A program made the position numbers and the translations under genes. From Bradyrhizobium lupini (GTDB lineage Bacteria > Pseudomonadota > Alphaproteobacteria > Rhizobiales > Xanthobacteraceae), in NCBI RefSeq assembly GCF_040939785.1, contig NZ_CP162553.1, positions 6,963,001 through 7,027,000 of the forward strand: a stretch of DNA of 64,000 nucleotides, in the 5' to 3' direction. Numbering within the stretch: the stretch's first letter is position 1; each line of letters opens with the position of its first letter. Positions 54,242 through 63,037 of this stretch are shown here, one piece after another. A model generated the notes under the pieces. That model saw nothing but the letters and a program-made list of their open reading frames with translations. It was not told where the DNA came from and ran no database searches.

Positions 54242-55572
54242 ACTCCGCAATGGTTCGGGTGCTGTTGTGTGCCTCGCTGCTGTGTCTCGCCGGCTGCAAT
54301 GACGGCAGTGGCGATCCGAAGGCGCAAACCGGCGCCAACCCGACGCTGCCCGACATCCAGCAATACCTGCTGCCGCCGATGCACATCGCCCGTATCGTCG
54401 GCTGGAAAAAGGACGAGACCCCGGCCGTCGCGCAGGGCTTGCAGGCCAAGGCCTTCGCGACCGGCTTGCAGCACCCCCGATTCCTCTACGTGCTGCCCAA
54501 CGGCGACGTGCTGGTGGTGGAATCCAAGGCGCCGAAGGGCGCTCCGATCAAGCGGCCCAAGGAAATCGTGATGGGATACATCGAGTCCTGGGCGACATCA
54601 GGCGGCGACACCGGCGCGAGCAACCGCATCACGCTGCTGCGCGACAGCAACGGCGACGGCGTGCCGGACGTGCAGAGCGTCTTCCTCGACCATCTCAACT
54701 CGCCGTTCGGCGTCGCGCTGGTCGGCAACGATCTCTATGTCGCCAACACCGATGCGATCGTCAGATATCCCTACACGGAGGGTGATACGAAGATCACCGC
54801 GCCGGGCACGGTGCTGACGCCGCTGCCGGGCGGACCAATCGATCATCACTGGACCAAGAGCCTGGTCGCGAGCCCCGACGGTTCAAAGCTCTATGCCGGC
54901 GTCGGCTCCAACAGCAACATCACCGAGAACGGCATGGAGGCCGAGCACAATCGCGCCGCGATCCTCGAGATCGACCGTGCCAGCGGCCGCTGGCGCATCT
55001 TCGCGAGCGGCTTGCGCAACCCCAACGGCCTCAGCTTCGAGCCGCAGACCGGGACGCTGTGGACGGTGGTGAACGAGCGCGACGAACTCGGTCCCGATCT
55101 CGTGCCGGACTACATGACGTCGGTGAAGGACGGCGGCTTCTATGGCTGGCCCTACAGCTATTACGGCCAGCACGTCGATCCTCGCGTCAAGCCGGAGCGT
55201 CCTGATCTCGTCGCCAAGGCGATCGTGCCTGACTATGCGCTGAGCTCGCATGTCGCGCCGCTCGGCATGGCCTTCAACACGAGCGCGAGTTTGCCGGCGG
55301 CCTATCGCGGCGGCGCCTTCGTCGGCGAGCACGGCAGTTGGAACAGGCAGGTCTTGAACGGCTACAAGGTGGTGTTCGTGCCGTTCACGGATGGCAGGCC
55401 GAGCGGTCCGCCGCAGGACGTCGTCACCGGCTTCCTCAACAGCGACAACCAGGCGCGCGGGCGGCCCGTCGGCGTCGCCATCGACAAGACCGGCGCGCTG
55501 CTGGTCGCCGATGACAGCGGCAACACGGTGTGGCGGGTGACGGCGGCGCACCCGCAGCTCACGCAGCGATAG
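54238..55572 (+). CDS. Sorbosone/glucose-dehydrogenase-like lipoprotein
   Basis: 444 aa; ATG overlapping the DUF2231 stop. The lipoprotein signal has lipobox LAGC (C20). The rest is a six-bladed beta-propeller of the GSDH/PQQ-dependent sugar dehydrogenase type. Key stretches are [75 protein letters not shown] and [12 protein letters not shown]. It would oxidise aldoses or sorbosone-like sugars in the periplasm with PQQ, passing electrons to the membrane partner. Substrate not predictable. Confidence 0.88.
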   Translation: MNSAMVRVLLCASLLCLAGCNDGSGDPKAQTGANPTLPDIQQYLLPPMHIARIVGWKKDETPAVAQGLQAKAFATGLQHPRFLYVLPNGDVLVVESKAPKGAPIKRPKEIVMGYIESWATSGGDTGASNRITLLRDSNGDGVPDVQSVFLDHLNSPFGVALVGNDLYVANTDAIVRYPYTEGDTKITAPGTVLTPLPGGPIDHHWTKSLVASPDGSKLYAGVGSNSNITENGMEAEHNRAAILEIDRASGRWRIFASGLRNPNGLSFEPQTGTLWTVVNERDELGPDLVPDYMTSVKDGGFYGWPYSYYGQHVDPRVKPERPDLVAKAIVPDYALSSHVAPLGMAFNTSASLPAAYRGGAFVGEHGSWNRQVLNGYKVVFVPFTDGRPSGPPQDVVTGFLNSDNQARGRPVGVAIDKTGALLVADDSGNTVWRVTAAHPQLTQR

Positions 55573-55594
55573 ATAGATCTCGAGGAGTTACACC

Positions 55595-55798
55595 ATGGGC
55601 CTTGCTCAATACACGATCGTGCCGGTGCAGGACGAATGGGGCGTGCTGCATGACGGCGACGTCAAGAACAGATACTCCACCAAGGAAGCGGCGTTCGAAT
55701 CGGCGGTGGCTGCCGCCTCGCTGGCGCTTCGCGAGGGACACGAAGTCCATGTCAGCGTGCCCGGCCGGGAAGCCGGCGAGAACGCGCTGGGAATTTGA
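55595..55798 (+). CDS. Small DUF2188-like protein, 67 aa
   Basis: ATG with GAGGAG 7-8 nt upstream. The pattern YTIVPVQDEWGVLHDGD ... YSTKEAAFESAVAAASLAL ... VHVSVPGRE resembles DUF2188 proteins: beta strands, one helix, then beta strands. Soluble, probably cytoplasmic. 22 bp after the dehydrogenase gene, likely same transcript. Function unknown. Confidence 0.75.
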   Translation: MGLAQYTIVPVQDEWGVLHDGDVKNRYSTKEAAFESAVAAASLALREGHEVHVSVPGREAGENALGI

Positions 55799-55834
55799 TG
55801 GGACACTCCGAGCAGAACACTTCAGGAGGCTGCG

Positions 55835-56005
55835 ATGACCAAGCCCCGTGAACCGAACGGCATTGAACCCTCCCGCTCTGAAGACGACATTCAGCGAGAC
55901 CAGCTCGGGCCGCGCGGCGTGCCGGGTGCGCCGGATCCGGCCAAGATGACACCCCAACGCGACAAGAAAACGCCGAAGCACGTCGATCCCGGTCACACGG
56001 CCTGA
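55835..56005 (+). CDS. Very small hydrophilic protein, 56 aa
   Basis: ATG at 55835 with AGGAGG about 6 nt upstream; stop TGA at 56003-56005. The product starts TKPREPNGIEPSRSEDDIQ and is Pro-, Asp- and Lys-rich, so probably disordered. It is 36 bp downstream of the 67-aa gene and likely in the same operon. The strong ribosome site supports it despite its size. Family not recognised. Confidence 0.6.
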   Translation: MTKPREPNGIEPSRSEDDIQRDQLGPRGVPGAPDPAKMTPQRDKKTPKHVDPGHTA

Positions 56006-56035
56006 CGGCTGCCCCGCGGCTTTTCTGTTCGGCCG

Positions 56036-56063
56036 GTAAGTCGGCGCCCGGCCGTCGACTTAC
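56036..56063. terminator. Hairpin between convergent genes
   Basis: GTAAGTCG (56036-56043) pairs perfectly with CGACTTAC (56056-56063) across a 12-nt GC-rich loop. It overlaps the vapC stop codon and lies 30 bp after the 56-aa ORF. No T-tract follows, so a terminator role is only suggested by position. Confidence 0.35.
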
Positions 56064-56443
56064 GCCGCTGCAACGATATCCGTCTTGGCAAAGTCGTCGC
56101 CGACATAAAGAAGTGCGCAGCCATGCTCCTTGGCGACATCGTAGGCGAAGCAGTCACCAAAGTTGAGACCGGCAGGACGAATGCCTTTGCCCCAACGCGA
56201 GTAGATTTGCGCCACGCGTTCGGCCGAAGCTTGGGTCACCGAGATCACGTTCAAACCGAGATCGTTAATCAGCTTGTTCATCTCTTCGTCGACGCCCCGC
56301 CGTGCCGCGACGATCAGGCTTTCTGCAACGGAGGCCGCCGAGATCAGGATTTCGTCGGCGGTGTCCAGCGCGGTGATGCAAGCATCGGCTTGCGGTTCGT
56401 CGAGCACGATCGCCATCAGCGCGGAGGTATCGACTGCGATCAT
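56060..56443 (-). CDS. vapC: VapC-type PIN-domain toxin
   Basis: 127 aa; the ATG at 56443 overlaps the antitoxin stop. PIN-domain acidic residues are present: D5 (MIAVDTSALM), E41 (SVAESLI), D97 (NFGDCFAYDVA) and D116/D117 (VGDDF). VapC toxins are Mg-dependent ribonucleases that cut tRNA or rRNA and are held inactive by the cognate antitoxin. All four acidic positions are intact, so the toxin should be active. Coupled to the Phd/YefM-type antitoxin just upstream. Confidence 0.93.
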   Translation of the reverse strand: MIAVDTSALMAIVLDEPQADACITALDTADEILISAASVAESLIVAARRGVDEEMNKLINDLGLNVISVTQASAERVAQIYSRWGKGIRPAGLNFGDCFAYDVAKEHGCALLYVGDDFAKTDIVAAA

Positions 56444-56697
56444 TCCGGCAGTCCGTCATCGCCGAAAAGAAAGTCCTGACTGCGCGCGGCGCTCGGTCCG
56501 GGAATAGCTTTCGCCCCGCCGGTCCTTCGCGCCGCCTCAAGCGCGGTCCGGCGGGTGGCGCGGTCCGGCGAAAGCTTGACCGGGACGAGCCGCACCGCGG
56601 GATGCCCATGTCGCGTCAGGATCACCTCGTCGCCGGCCTCTGCGCGGCGGACAAGATCGGTCAATTGTCCTTTTGCGTCGGTAACGGAGACCCGCAT
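56440..56697 (-). CDS. vapB: Phd/YefM-type antitoxin
   Basis: 85 aa. The N-terminal DNA-binding fold (RVSVTDAKGQLTDLVRRAEAGDEVILTRHGHPAVRLVPV) is typical of Phd/YefM antitoxins, which are often paired with VapC. The C-terminus (SAARSQDFLFGDDGLPE) would wrap the toxin active site. ATG with AAGGAC about 7 nt upstream. Expected to repress its own promoter through the palindrome at 56727-56745. Symbol given for pairing; the antitoxin fold is Phd rather than AbrB. Confidence 0.9.
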   Translation of the reverse strand: MRVSVTDAKGQLTDLVRRAEAGDEVILTRHGHPAVRLVPVKLSPDRATRRTALEAARRTGGAKAIPGPSAARSQDFLFGDDGLPE

Positions 56698-56726
56698 CTC
56701 ATTGTCCTTCCTCAGTTTTCATAAAA

Positions 56727-56745
56727 TGGACCATGCAATGGTCCA
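56727..56745. promoter_or_regulatory. Palindromic operator of the toxin-antitoxin pair
   Basis: TGGACCAT-GCA-ATGGTCCA is a perfect inverted repeat with 8-bp arms, 30 bp upstream of the antitoxin start. Position and symmetry fit autoregulation by the VapBC complex. Binding is inferred. Confidence 0.65.
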
Positions 56746-56767
56746 ATGTCAACCACCTCCCACCCCA

Positions 56768-56833
56768 CCATCGCCGGACGCGATCTCGCGGTTGATCTCG
56801 GCATGAGCCTGCCGGCGGTGTTCGCCGGAACGT
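56768..56833 (+). pseudogene. 66-bp fragment copied from the MFS gene at 59524
   Basis: This stretch matches 59618-59683 (inside the second MFS transporter gene) with 4 mismatches in 66 bases, all seen by direct comparison. It encodes the same peptide core (GRDLAVDLGMSLPAVFAGT), but there is no start or continuation. It is a duplicated remnant lying between the antitoxin promoter and the first MFS gene. The remaining 56834-57045 holds no gene that I can see. Confidence 0.75.
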
Positions 56834-57045
56834 GGGCTCTCCGTGCAAAATAACATCATGTTAGGTTTGTCGAATAACTGGGTAATTGTGTTAGCCCGGC
56901 GAAAGCTTATCGTCGCCACCAAGCAGACACCCATCGGCAATGACAAGCGCTCGCGAAACTCCGCAGAGCGGCCGGAGAGTGCTGCCCAATTTTGAGCGAA
57001 GCCCGTCAACGGGACGTCAGCAAAACCCAAGGGAGGAATCTTGAG

Positions 57046-58437
57046 ATGACCGCGATCCATCAGATGAGTCAGTCCAGGAAAGCCGCTGCCAGCGGCTGGA
57101 TCGGGTCGGCTCTCGAATATTATGACTTCTTCATCTACGCGACCGCCGCGTCACTGATCTTCCCGCAAATCTTCTTCCCGTCGGAGAATCCCACCGTCGC
57201 GATCGTCGCCTCGTTGGCGACCTATGGCGTCGGGTATGTGGCCCGGCCGATTGGCGCGTTTGTCCTCGGGCACTGGGGCGACACCCATGGCCGCAAGACG
57301 GTTCTCATCGTCTGCATGTTCTTGATGGGCATCTCGACGATGGCCGTGGGTATCCTGCCGACCTACCAGCAGGTTGGCATCCTGGCGCCAATCCTGCTCG
57401 TCATTCTGCGCCTCGTGCAGGGATTTGCCGTGGCCGGCGAAATCTCGGGCGCAAGCTCGATGATCCTGGAGCACGCGCCGTTCGGCCGGCGGGGCTTCTA
57501 TGCCAGCTTCGCCCTTCAGGGGGTGCAGGCCGGACAGATCCTCGCCGCAGCAATCTTCCTGCCGTTGGCGGCCTATATGCCGACCGAGGCCTTCAACAGC
57601 TGGGGCTGGCGGATTCCCTTCCTGCTCAGCTTCTTCGTCATCGTCGCGGGCTACATCATTCGTCGCGAAGTCGACGAGACCCCTGCTTTTGCCCGCGAGG
57701 GCGAGCGGGGAGAAACGCCGCGCGCGCCCATCGTTCAGGCGATCAAGCTGAGTTGGCGCGACATGCTCAGGGTCATCTGCATGGCGCTGATGAATGTCAT
57801 TCCTGTCGTTGCGACCATCTTCGGCGCGGCCTATGCGGTGCAGCCGGCCTACGGCATCGGTTTTGCCAAGGACGTCTATCTCTGGATCCCCGTGCTCGGA
57901 AACATGCTGGCCGTGTTCGTCATTCCCTTCGTCGGCAATCTCTCCGACAAGGTCGGCCGCAAGCCCCCGATCATCGTCGGCGCGCTTCTCTCTGGCTTGC
58001 TCGCCTTTGGCTACCTCTATGCCATCAGCATCAGGAATGTGCCGCTGGCAATATTGGTGTCGCTCTTGATGTGGGGCGTAGTCTATCAGGGCTACAACGC
58101 GATCTTCCCGAGCTTTTACCCGGAGCTGTTTCCGACCCGCACCCGCGTCTCGGCGATGGCGATATCGCAGAACATCGGAACCACCATCACCGCATTGCTG
58201 CCCGCCTTGTTTGCGACCGTCGCGCCTCCCGGCTCGACCAACATTCCGTTGACCGTGGGGGCGATTGCCTTCGCTATCACGGTCATCGCCGCGCTGGCCG
58301 CCCTGACCGCGCGGGAAACCTATCGGATCAGGATCGACGATCTCGGCAATCCCAATGCCGTTCCAATGCTGCGGGCAGATTATGACCGTCAGCGCGCCGG
58401 CGATGCGGTGCGCGGGGCTGCCACGGTTCGGACCTGA
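57046..58437 (+). CDS. MFS transporter, metabolite:H+ symporter type
   Basis: 463 aa from the ATG at 57046, with AAGGGAGG 9 nt upstream. Twelve TM helices. The loop motif GHWGDTHGRKTVL and the opening SGWIGSALEYYDFFIYATAASLIFP are typical of the MHS (ProP/ShiA/KgtP-like) group. It imports an organic acid or similar solute driven by protons. The next gene is a beta-keto acid cleavage enzyme, so a keto or dicarboxylic acid is a reasonable guess for the substrate (inference). Confidence 0.93.
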   Translation: MTAIHQMSQSRKAAASGWIGSALEYYDFFIYATAASLIFPQIFFPSENPTVAIVASLATYGVGYVARPIGAFVLGHWGDTHGRKTVLIVCMFLMGISTMAVGILPTYQQVGILAPILLVILRLVQGFAVAGEISGASSMILEHAPFGRRGFYASFALQGVQAGQILAAAIFLPLAAYMPTEAFNSWGWRIPFLLSFFVIVAGYIIRREVDETPAFAREGERGETPRAPIVQAIKLSWRDMLRVICMALMNVIPVVATIFGAAYAVQPAYGIGFAKDVYLWIPVLGNMLAVFVIPFVGNLSDKVGRKPPIIVGALLSGLLAFGYLYAISIRNVPLAILVSLLMWGVVYQGYNAIFPSFYPELFPTRTRVSAMAISQNIGTTITALLPALFATVAPPGSTNIPLTVGAIAFAITVIAALAALTARETYRIRIDDLGNPNAVPMLRADYDRQRAGDAVRGAATVRT

Positions 58438-58560
58438 CGGGTATGGTAGAGGCAACTGCCGCCGCGATCGATGATGTTCGCGGCGGCAGGGCCTCACTGC
58501 ATAGTCAGGCCGCCGATTCGAATTTGGTGCGCGCGAGCGCAATCAATATGAGGTTGCAAG

Positions 58561-59409
58561 ATGAACCCCGTCGTCATTGCCGTCGCAATCACCGGCTCCG
58601 TTCCGCGCAAGAAGGACAATCCCGCGGTCCCGATTCTGCCGTCCGAGCAGATCGAGTCGACGCACCAGGCCTTCGAAGCCGGTGCCACGCTCGCCCATAT
58701 CCATGTTCGCAACGATGACGAGACGCCGTCCTCCGATCCCGAGCGTTTCGCCCTGGTGCAGGCGGGGATCAAGAAGCACTGTCCTGACATGATCGTTCAG
58801 TTCTCGACCGGAGGGCGGGGCCGCGATCCCTCGGCGCGCGGATCGTCGCTCTATCTGAAGCCGGACATGGCCTCGCTGTCCACGGGATCGGTGAACTTTC
58901 CGACCATCGTCTACGAGAACAGCGCCGCGCTGGTCGAGACCCTCGCCACCGGGATGAAGGCGAATGGCATCCGGCCGGAAATCGAGATCTTCGATTTGTC
59001 GCATCTGCATGGCGCCCGCCGCCTGATCGAGGCGGGGCTGATCGACCAGCGTCCGCACGTGCAGTTCGTCATGGGCGTCAAGAACGCCATGCCCGCGGAC
59101 GAGCATGTCCTCGACATCTTGCTGGGAGAGCTCAGGCGGCTGATCCCGAAGGCGACATGGACGGCAGCGGGGATCGGACGCCACCAGGCCGAGGTCATGG
59201 GCTGGGCGCTCGCGCGGGGCGCCGATGCGGTCCGCACCGGCCTCGAGGACAATATCAGGATCGACAAGGCGCGCCTCGCGGCCAGCAACGCCGAACTCGT
59301 GGCCATCGCCGGTGAGGCTGTCGCGCGTCACGGCCGGCGCGTGGCGACTGCGGCCGAGGCGCGATCCCTGCTCGGGCTCGCGGGGCAGGGCGCTCCTGCC
59401 GCCACCTGA
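58561..59409 (+). CDS. Beta-keto acid cleavage enzyme (BKACE, DUF849)
   Basis: 282 aa. (beta/alpha)8-barrel enzyme of the Kce/BKACE family. It has AITGSVPRKKDNP near the N-terminus and the zinc-binding HIHVRND (H46, H48), then a FSTGGRGRDPS loop and GIGRHQAEVMGWALARGADAVRTGLEDNI, which should supply the Glu ligand. These enzymes condense a beta-keto acid with acetyl-CoA, giving acetoacetate plus a CoA ester. GAGG lies about 9 nt before the ATG. It is 123 bp after the MFS gene and probably acts on its cargo; the particular keto acid cannot be read from sequence. Confidence 0.93.
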   Translation: MNPVVIAVAITGSVPRKKDNPAVPILPSEQIESTHQAFEAGATLAHIHVRNDDETPSSDPERFALVQAGIKKHCPDMIVQFSTGGRGRDPSARGSSLYLKPDMASLSTGSVNFPTIVYENSAALVETLATGMKANGIRPEIEIFDLSHLHGARRLIEAGLIDQRPHVQFVMGVKNAMPADEHVLDILLGELRRLIPKATWTAAGIGRHQAEVMGWALARGADAVRTGLEDNIRIDKARLAASNAELVAIAGEAVARHGRRVATAAEARSLLGLAGQGAPAAT

Positions 59410-59523
59410 CATGCTCCCGGCCGCCTGCTGCCATTCGACAGCCGGCGTTTCCGTGCGCCGAGTCTGCGGGTAAGACTGCCGTCACAGGCGTAATCTGCGC
59501 CTGGCGGGCAGGCGACGGTTGGA

Positions 59524-60729
59524 ATGCGGCTTCTGAAATCTGACAGCAGGCTCATCGGGGTCCTGCTGGTGCTCGCGGTCTCCCAGCTTGTCGGGTGGGG
59601 TACGATAGGTCTTCCCGCCATCGTCGGACGCGATCTCGCGGCCGATCTCGGCATGAGCCTGCCGGCGGTGTTCGCCGGGACGTCCGTCCTCTATGTGTCG
59701 ATGGGGCTATGCGCGCCCTGGCTCGCCAGGTCGTTTGCGCGGCACGGCGCACGAAAGGTCATGATCTCAGGCACGGTCCTCACCGTGCCGGGCTTCATCA
59801 TGCTGTCTCTCGCGCGCGAGCCGATGCTGTATTTCGCGGCCTGGATCGTCCTTGGAATCGCCGGCAGCGCCACGCTTTCGACCGGCGCCTATATCATGCT
59901 GAACGAGGTCGCCGGGCGGCAGGCCAAGAATGCCATCGGCGCGCTGATGCTGGTGACGGGCCTGTCGAGCAGCATCTTCTGGCCGACGACGTCGTTCCTC
60001 AGCGGTTTGCTCGGCTGGCGCGGGACGTGCCTCGTCTATGCAGCCATGATGGTCGTCATCAACCTTCCGCTCTATGCATTCTTTGCACCGCGCCGGAAAA
60101 TCGTCGGTGATCGTGGCGGCGAGCCGGTGAAATCTTCGCCGCCGCCTACGATTCCCAGGAGCACCTTCAGCCTCGTCGTTGCCGCGATCACGCTGAATGC
60201 CTTCGTCAATTTTGGCATCGGCGCCATCATGATCGAGTTGCTCCGGGCGGAGGGGCTTCCCCCGGCGCAGGCGCTTGCGTTTGGCTCGATGCTGGGCGTG
60301 ATCCAGGTCAGCGCCCGCGGACTCGATTTTCTCGGCGGAGGGCGGTGGGATGGAATCACGACCGGGCTCGTCGCCGGCACGGCGCTGCCGATCGCCATGC
60401 TGCTGCTGATGACGAGCGAGGGCGCGACCTGGGCGGTTGCGGCCTTCATCCTGCTCTACGGCGCCGGCAGCGGCGCGATGGCGGTGGCGCGGGCAACGAT
60501 CCCGCTCGTGTTCTACGATCAGACCGAGTTCGCCAAGGCGATGTCGATGATCGCGCTGCCGCTCAATCTCGCCTCCGCGGTCTCGCCGCCGCTCCTTGTC
60601 GGCCTGCTCACCCAGTTCGGCAGCCGCGGCGCGCTCGGTCTCACCTTCGTCTGCTCCTGCGCCACGGTGCTGATCCTGGTCCTGCTCGGCCGCCGCCGGC
60701 CGCAGGTGGCTGCAGCGGCTGCAACCTGA
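59524..60729 (+). CDS. MFS transporter, 401 aa
   Basis: About twelve TM helices; starts RLLKSDSRLIGVLLVLAVSQL, followed by GWGTIGLPAIVGRDLAADLGMSL-type residues. The central cytoplasmic loop (about 193-215) is short. No drug-specific motif is obvious. It follows the BKACE gene by 114 bp on the same strand. Bases 59618-59683 are the source of the near-copy at 56768-56833. Export or import, and the substrate, are unknown. Confidence 0.88.
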   Translation: MRLLKSDSRLIGVLLVLAVSQLVGWGTIGLPAIVGRDLAADLGMSLPAVFAGTSVLYVSMGLCAPWLARSFARHGARKVMISGTVLTVPGFIMLSLAREPMLYFAAWIVLGIAGSATLSTGAYIMLNEVAGRQAKNAIGALMLVTGLSSSIFWPTTSFLSGLLGWRGTCLVYAAMMVVINLPLYAFFAPRRKIVGDRGGEPVKSSPPPTIPRSTFSLVVAAITLNAFVNFGIGAIMIELLRAEGLPPAQALAFGSMLGVIQVSARGLDFLGGGRWDGITTGLVAGTALPIAMLLLMTSEGATWAVAAFILLYGAGSGAMAVARATIPLVFYDQTEFAKAMSMIALPLNLASAVSPPLLVGLLTQFGSRGALGLTFVCSCATVLILVLLGRRRPQVAAAAAT

Positions 60730-60898
60730 GAATATTCGCCATGCGGAAATTCACCGCGCGGTGACCTGCGCCGGGCGGGCTGGGGGATGGCCGTATGCCC
60801 ACAGTGCAGTGCTCGGATCGCCAAAATAGTGTATCCGCAGGAAGCGCGGCCTGCGATCTCGCCGCCGCGCCAAGATCCAGTTCCCGGAGGAATTCGAC

Positions 60899-62128
60899 AT
60901 GTCGGCCCTGCCGCTCTCAGGCATCAAGATCCTTGACCTCACCCGCGTGCTTGCCGGGCCCCTGTCGGCCCAGATGCTGGGCGATTTGGGCGCGGAGGTT
61001 ATCAAGATCGAGCGGCCGGGCACCGGTGACGACGCGCGCGCCTTCGGCCCGCCTTACCTGACTGACCCCGAGGGCAAGGCCAACAACAACAATTCATTCT
61101 ACCTCTGCGCCAACCGCAACAAGAAGTCGGTCACGGTCAACATCGCCAAGCCCGAGGGGCAGGCGATTATCCGCGAGCTCGCCAAGGATGTCGACGTCTT
61201 CATGGAGAACTACAAGGTCGGCGATCTCAAGCGCTACGGCCTCGACTACGAGACCATCAAGGCGATCAATCCCGGCATTATCTACTGCTCGGTGACCGGC
61301 TTCGGCCAGACCGGCCCCTATGCGCCGCGCGCCGGCTACGACGCCATCCTGCAGGCGATGGGCGGCCTGATGAGCGTCACCGGCCATATCGACGGCGAGC
61401 CCGGCGAGGGCCCGATGAAGGTCGGCCCGTCGATCGTCGACTACATGACCGGCATGAACACCTCGATCGGGATTCTCTCGGCGCTCTATCATCGCGACGC
61501 CAATGATGGCGTGGGGCAGCATATCGACGTCTGCCTGTTCGACACCGTCATCGCGTCGTTGTCGCACTGGCTGCAGATCTATCTCGTCAACGGCAAGACG
61601 CCGCCGCGCCGCGGCACCTGGGGCAATGGCGGCATGCCGGCCGGCGTGTTCCGCTGCACCGACGGCGAGCTGATGCTGGTGGTCGGCAATGACGGCCAGT
61701 TCCAGCGCACCTGCGCCGTGCTCGGCGCGCCCGAACTCGCGAGCGACAAGCGTTTCGTCAGGAACAACGACCGCGTCGTGCACGGCAAGGAGATCATGGC
61801 GATCTTCGCCGGCCTGTTCCTGAAGCAGCCGGTGGCCTATTGGCTGGACAGATTGGAGGAGGCCGGCGTGCCCTCCGGCCCGATCAACAATTTCGAGCAG
61901 GTGTTTTCCGATCCGCACGTCCGGTCGCGCGGCATGCGGGTGAAGGTCGATCATCCCTTCCAGCCCGATCTCTCGCTGATCCGCAACGCGCTGACGCTCT
62001 CGGAAACCCCGATCAAGGATTACCGCGCCCCGCCGCTGCTCGGTGAGCACACCCAGGAGGTGCTCGCCGGCAAGCTCGGCTACGATGCCGGCAAGATCGA
62101 GACGCTGAAGCAGCAGGGGATTATCTAG
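60899..62128 (+). CDS. CaiB/BaiF family CoA-transferase (class III)
   Basis: 409 aa; ATG with GGAGGA about 6 nt upstream. ALPLSGIKILDLTRVLAGPLSAQMLGDLGAEVIKIE is the family opening. The catalytic Asp is probably D181 in GPSIVDYMTGM. Formyl-/succinyl-CoA transferase-like length. It moves CoA from an acyl-CoA to a free organic acid. With the BKACE and the acyl-CoA dehydrogenase start at the window edge, it suggests activation and oxidation of organic acids. Substrate unknown. Confidence 0.94.
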   Translation: MSALPLSGIKILDLTRVLAGPLSAQMLGDLGAEVIKIERPGTGDDARAFGPPYLTDPEGKANNNNSFYLCANRNKKSVTVNIAKPEGQAIIRELAKDVDVFMENYKVGDLKRYGLDYETIKAINPGIIYCSVTGFGQTGPYAPRAGYDAILQAMGGLMSVTGHIDGEPGEGPMKVGPSIVDYMTGMNTSIGILSALYHRDANDGVGQHIDVCLFDTVIASLSHWLQIYLVNGKTPPRRGTWGNGGMPAGVFRCTDGELMLVVGNDGQFQRTCAVLGAPELASDKRFVRNNDRVVHGKEIMAIFAGLFLKQPVAYWLDRLEEAGVPSGPINNFEQVFSDPHVRSRGMRVKVDHPFQPDLSLIRNALTLSETPIKDYRAPPLLGEHTQEVLAGKLGYDAGKIETLKQQGII

Positions 62129-62317
62129 CTTCGGCGGAGCGGCGCGCGCGGTCTGGCCTGATCGCCACTGGATAAAAAGGGACGTCAGCATGACGCTCCT
62201 GCGGCCTTGCGCGAACCTTGCGGGCAATCCCCAGATAATTCCGGTCCGTACTCACACAGGCTTCCGCTCCGCGCGCGACTCAGATCCGATCGGTCCACTA
62301 AGTCCGGGAGGGAACGC

Positions 62318-62533
62318 ATGTCCTACACGATCGGGTTTCAGGCCAAGAACCAGAAGGCAATTCTGGCGACCGAGGCGGCAACGGCCAACCAGGCCGTCGC
62401 GATCATTGCCGCGTTGCGGCAAAGCGCCGACGAAATAAAGTTCATCCGCTCGCCGCAGGAAGGCGACATGGGCATCGAGATGCTGCTGCTGCTCGCCAAG
62501 GAAGAGGCCGAGGAGATGCCGCAGCACGCCTAG
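62318..62533 (+). CDS. Small hypothetical protein, 71 aa
   Basis: The ATG at 62318 with GGGAGG 6-7 nt upstream decides the start. Product begins SYTIGFQAKNQKAILATEAAT, contains an Ala-rich helix, and ends in an acidic Leu-rich helix (MLLLLAKEEAEEMP). It is soluble, with no signal peptide. 190 bp after the CoA-transferase gene. Family not recognised. Confidence 0.7.
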   Translation: MSYTIGFQAKNQKAILATEAATANQAVAIIAALRQSADEIKFIRSPQEGDMGIEMLLLLAKEEAEEMPQHA

Positions 62534-62629
62534 GCGGCTCGGCGACCAAACTTCGATCAGAAGCGAAGCATGACGGCTGCAACATGCTGTAGCAAGCCGT
62601 CATCTCGCTTGGACCGAAGGTGGCCGCCC

Positions 62630-63034
62630 ATGAATCTCGAAATGAAACGCGAAGCGCTCCGCGTCGAACCGATCTCGACTTTCCTCGATCGTCGGCAGGC
62701 GCCGGTCTCGCCGGTCACGCGCGCCGGCAACATGATCTTCGTCGCCGGCCTGCCGCCATTCGACCCCGAGACGGGCGAGATCGCGGACGTGCCGATCGAA
62801 CGGCAGAGCGAGCTGATCATGGAGCAGATGAAGCTGTGCCTTGAGACGGCGGGCGCGAGCCTCGACAACGTCATGAAGTGCAACGTCTACTGCACCTCGA
62901 CCAAGCACTTCGCCGCGTTCAACAACGTCTATGCGCGCTATTTCCCGCACGATCCGCCGGCGCGGATCTTCGTCTGTACGCCGGAATGGTTCGGCCCCTT
63001 CGACGTCGAGATCGACTGCATCGCGATGATGTGA
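62630..63034 (+). CDS. RidA (YjgF/YER057c) family protein
   Basis: 134 aa from the ATG at 62630, with AAGGTGG 6 nt upstream. RidA fold features are GNMIFVAGLPPFDPETGEI, MKLCLETAGASLDNVMKCNVYCT and PPARIFVCTPEW...VEIDCIAMM. The conserved Arg (R112) that binds the imine/keto-acid carboxylate is present. Such proteins hydrolyse reactive enamines/imines or act on related intermediates. It ends 3 bp before the convergent TetR gene. Confidence 0.92.
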   Translation: MNLEMKREALRVEPISTFLDRRQAPVSPVTRAGNMIFVAGLPPFDPETGEIADVPIERQSELIMEQMKLCLETAGASLDNVMKCNVYCTSTKHFAAFNNVYARYFPHDPPARIFVCTPEWFGPFDVEIDCIAMM

Positions 63035-63037
63035 AGG

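Noticed and set aside
57151..58542. 463-codon minus-strand ORF
   Set aside because: Antisense shadow of the MFS transporter gene; rich in Arg, Asp and His, with no recognisable domain, as expected of high-GC antisense frames.
61094..62227. 377-codon minus-strand ORF
   Set aside because: Antisense to the CaiB/BaiF gene, with no family resemblance and no ribosome site.
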